The notes under the pieces are model-generated. The model did not search any database. It saw only the letters and a program-made list of their open reading frames with translations, and had not been told where the DNA came from. A DNA stretch of 7,259 nucleotides from an uncultured Spirochaetota bacterium. GTDB lineage: Bacteria; Spirochaetota; UBA4802; UBA5368. Location: the NCBI GenBank assembly GCA_937864375.1, contig CALMJO010000456.1:1-7259 (forward strand). The letters are read 5' to 3'. Shown one piece after another: positions 5,210-7,259 of the stretch. Numbering within the stretch: the stretch's first letter is position 1; every line of letters starts with the position of its first letter. The translations under genes were made by a program, and so were the position numbers.

Positions 5210-7259
5210 ATGAGCATTAAACACGTACTTTACATTATTCCGCCAGCCCTTTCCCTGCTCACCGCCTATGCCCTCGCGGCCGTTTCCATCACGAGGAAGA
5301 ACCTGGGAAAAGAGAACGTAATGCTCGCCATAGTCTGCGTGTGGACCACGCTCATTTCCTGGGCCTTCATCTGCCACAACATCGAATCGGACGCCGCCGT
5401 GATCATGCGGGTGGAGCGGATCATCCATGCCTTCTACGTGTTCGCGCCCGCGGTAACGATCATGTTTTTCCAGACCATCACGGGACTGCAAAACCGCCCG
5501 CTCCTGGCAGTATGCTGCCTTCTGAGCGCGGTGTTCTCATTCTTCGTCCACACCGACCTGTATTTTTACGGCTTTTACTATTACCCCTGGGGGATGATCG
5601 CAAAGGGCGGCATAGTGTTCAAGCTGTTCAGCGTGTACGCAACCGCCTCGTCCGTCTACGTGTTCTACCTTTTCGTGAAAAAGCTGGGGACCGAACGAAA
5701 CAGGGTAGTGAGACTCAAGATCAACTACCTTTTTATCTCCTACTTCATGTCCGTGCTCCTTACCATCACGAATATTCCCTCGATCAACGGCGTCGATTTC
5801 TATCCCCTCAGCAACCTGATGTTCATCCCGCTGGGAATAATGACGTACGGGATACTGAGGTTCCGTCTTATCGAGATCAGCAGCGCCCTTCATTTCACAC
5901 TGTTCTGGCTCGTGCTTTCGTCGCTCATCCTGGTCCCCAACTACTTCGTGTTCTCGCGGGTAAGGGAAATGGTTTCGCACCTGGGCACGCCCGCGCTCCT
6001 GCTGGTGTTCGCGTTCTGGTTCACCCTGAATTTTTTCTATTTCATCAGGGTCCAGCCCGTGATCAACAAGCTCATAAACAGGAGAAACTACAACCTCAGG
6101 GAAACCAGGAAGGCGTTCATAAGCAACCTCTCCCTCCTGAAAAACCTGGACGAACTGGTGCGCGAGGTGACGCAGCTCCTGAAAAATTCCCTGGGACTGG
6201 GACACGCGAAACTCTATTACCGGGGAAGGGGCCAGGGCTTTTTCCAGGATACCGGAGGAGCGATCATCGAGCTGGACGGCCCGACCATCGCCGCGATCGC
6301 TTCCGGAAAAAGCGGCCTGTTCCAGAAGAGCATGCTTGAATCGGGGACCGGCTCCGTTCCGCCCGTGCCGGGGGTAATGGGCCTCCTGGCCTCGCATGAC
6401 AGCGAATACCTCATCCCGCTCGTGAGCCAGGACGAGCTCATCGCGTTCCTCCTGCTTTCCGAAAAACTGGATCAGCGACAGCTCAACGGGGACGAATTCC
6501 GGTTCGTCCGCGACATAAGCGCATACGCGGGCATCGCCGTCGCCAACTCCGTCATGTACCAGAGCCTGGCCGACATGAAGGACAACCTCGAGCTGCTCGT
6601 GGACGAAAGGACCTCCCAGATCGAAAAGCAGAAATCCGAGCTCGAAAAGGACATGCAGCTGGCCCGCGAAATCCAACTCTCCCTTCTGCCAAGGAACATA
6701 CCGGAAATCGACAGGCTCAGGATCGCGTACCGGTATGAGCCCATCCTGGGCGTGGGCGGCGACTTCATCGACATCCACTACCGCGAGGGGATGGACGAGG
6801 TGGGGCTGTTCATCTGCGACGTATCGGGCCACGGCGCGTCGTCGGCCATGATCGCGTCGATGATCAAGATGTCGCTCAATTCCTGGGGAAAGTTCATCCA
6901 GAATCCCGCCGCCTCGTTCACGGAGATGCGCACGCTGCTTTCGGGCAAGATCGGCGACAACTTCATATCCGCGTTCATGTGCAGCATCGACCTGAAAACC
7001 GGAATCGTCACCTCCGCGTGCGCGGGCCACCCTCCCATGATCATTCTCCGCGGAAGCGGCGCCGTCGAGGTCGTCAAGCCGCGGGGAAAGATCATCATCG
7101 ACGCGGCCGGGTCATCGTACGAGGAGATACAAAGCAGGCTGGAACCGGGCGACAAGATAGTGCTCTACACCGACGGGGTGATCGAGGCGCGCGCGCAGTC
7201 GGGCGAGCTGCTGGGCGACGAACGGTTCGTTGAAATGCTGAAGGCGTGCTCCGCACGAT
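5210..7259 (+). CDS. Membrane-bound SpoIIE/RsbU-type PP2C phosphatase with GAF domain, 3'-partial
   Basis: A signalling phosphatase of at least 683 aa that runs off the window; only the extreme C-terminus appears missing. Residues 1-282 form a membrane block with roughly eight hydrophobic segments (about 5-27, 37-55, 74-92, 97-113, 136-157, 170-190, 228-247, 261-280) and no large extracellular loop, resembling the N-terminal 7TM sensor region of some histidine kinases. About 300-450 is GAF-like, ending DEFRFVRDISAYAGIAVANS. A coiled coil (455-490) leads into the RsbU-type DMQLAREIQLSLLP. The SpoIIE domain starts near 505: metal ligands D518 in GGDFID, D537 in DVSGHG and D655 in YTDGVIEA, with AGHPP at 605-609. 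The family removes phosphate from Ser/Thr of STAS anti-anti-sigma proteins. A stop at 5183-5185 with no intervening start codon makes ATG 5210 the first possible start. There is no clear ribosome binding site. No STAS or anti-sigma partner is visible. Confidence 0.93.
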   Translation, partial: MSIKHVLYIIPPALSLLTAYALAAVSITRKNLGKENVMLAIVCVWTTLISWAFICHNIESDAAVIMRVERIIHAFYVFAPAVTIMFFQTITGLQNRPLLAVCCLLSAVFSFFVHTDLYFYGFYYYPWGMIAKGGIVFKLFSVYATASSVYVFYLFVKKLGTERNRVVRLKINYLFISYFMSVLLTITNIPSINGVDFYPLSNLMFIPLGIMTYGILRFRLIEISSALHFTLFWLVLSSLILVPNYFVFSRVREMVSHLGTPALLLVFAFWFTLNFFYFIRVQPVINKLINRRNYNLRETRKAFISNLSLLKNLDELVREVTQLLKNSLGLGHAKLYYRGRGQGFFQDTGGAIIELDGPTIAAIASGKSGLFQKSMLESGTGSVPPVPGVMGLLASHDSEYLIPLVSQDELIAFLLLSEKLDQRQLNGDEFRFVRDISAYAGIAVANSVMYQSLADMKDNLELLVDERTSQIEKQKSELEKDMQLAREIQLSLLPRNIPEIDRLRIAYRYEPILGVGGDFIDIHYREGMDEVGLFICDVSGHGASSAMIASMIKMSLNSWGKFIQNPAASFTEMRTLLSGKIGDNFISAFMCSIDLKTGIVTSACAGHPPMIILRGSGAVEVVKPRGKIIIDAAGSSYEEIQSRLEPGDKIVLYTDGVIEARAQSGELLGDERFVEMLKACSAR

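Noticed and set aside
5341..6339. 332-codon plus-strand open frame within the phosphatase gene
   Set aside because: Out of frame with the clear membrane-GAF-SpoIIE reading, rich in Arg and Pro, no recognisable domain.
5537..7030. 497-codon open frame on the minus strand opposite the phosphatase
   Set aside because: Antisense to a clear SpoIIE/GAF protein; its composition (His, Glu, Val, Arg rich) is the mirror of GC-rich codons and shows no domain.

Overview
The window is a compact, GC-rich bacterial chromosome segment with six protein-coding genes, no recognisable RNA genes and no mobile-element signatures. The phylum cannot be fixed from sequence alone. A membrane-7TM/GAF/SpoIIE phosphatase, a DUF4349-like lipoprotein with a relaxed lipobox, and frequent AGG arginine codons would suit a GC-rich free-living spirochaete or a deltaproteobacterium-like lineage; this is inference only.

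Layout. (1) The left edge holds the C-terminal regulatory part (RCK N plus RCK C) of a potassium channel or potassium-transport regulator; its reading frame is open to the window edge, so the pore domain is probably upstream. (2) After a 165-bp spacer with a good sigma-70-type promoter (TTGACA, 16 bp, TACGAT) and a leader hairpin comes ribA, GTP cyclohydrolase II, the first step of riboflavin synthesis. It has an unusual N-terminal four-cysteine extension and an apparent one-base frameshift in an A6 run near its 3' end. (3) Converging on ribA from the minus strand is a DUF4349-like lipoprotein gene. (4) Divergent from it is a 12-TM major facilitator transporter of the YbfB/YjiJ-like kind. (5) 88 bp further on the same strand is a ketopantoate reductase family gene (panE/ApbA) with a strong ribosome binding site. 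(6) After an AT-rich 135-bp spacer, a long gene runs off the right edge: a multi-TM, GAF, coiled-coil, SpoIIE/PP2C phosphatase of the RsbU type.

How the genes work together. There is no obvious single pathway. ribA and panE both serve cofactor synthesis (flavins; pantothenate/CoA) but lie about 2.6 kb apart with a minus-strand gene between them, so they are not one operon. The transporter and the reductase are the only plausible co-transcribed pair. The phosphatase is a signalling protein, probably controlling an anti-sigma/anti-anti-sigma switch whose partners are not in view.

I did not find a convincing new biological system. The items most worth a second look are the ribA frameshift, the ribA cysteine motif, the degenerate glycine motif of the RCK domain, and the sensor layout of the phosphatase.
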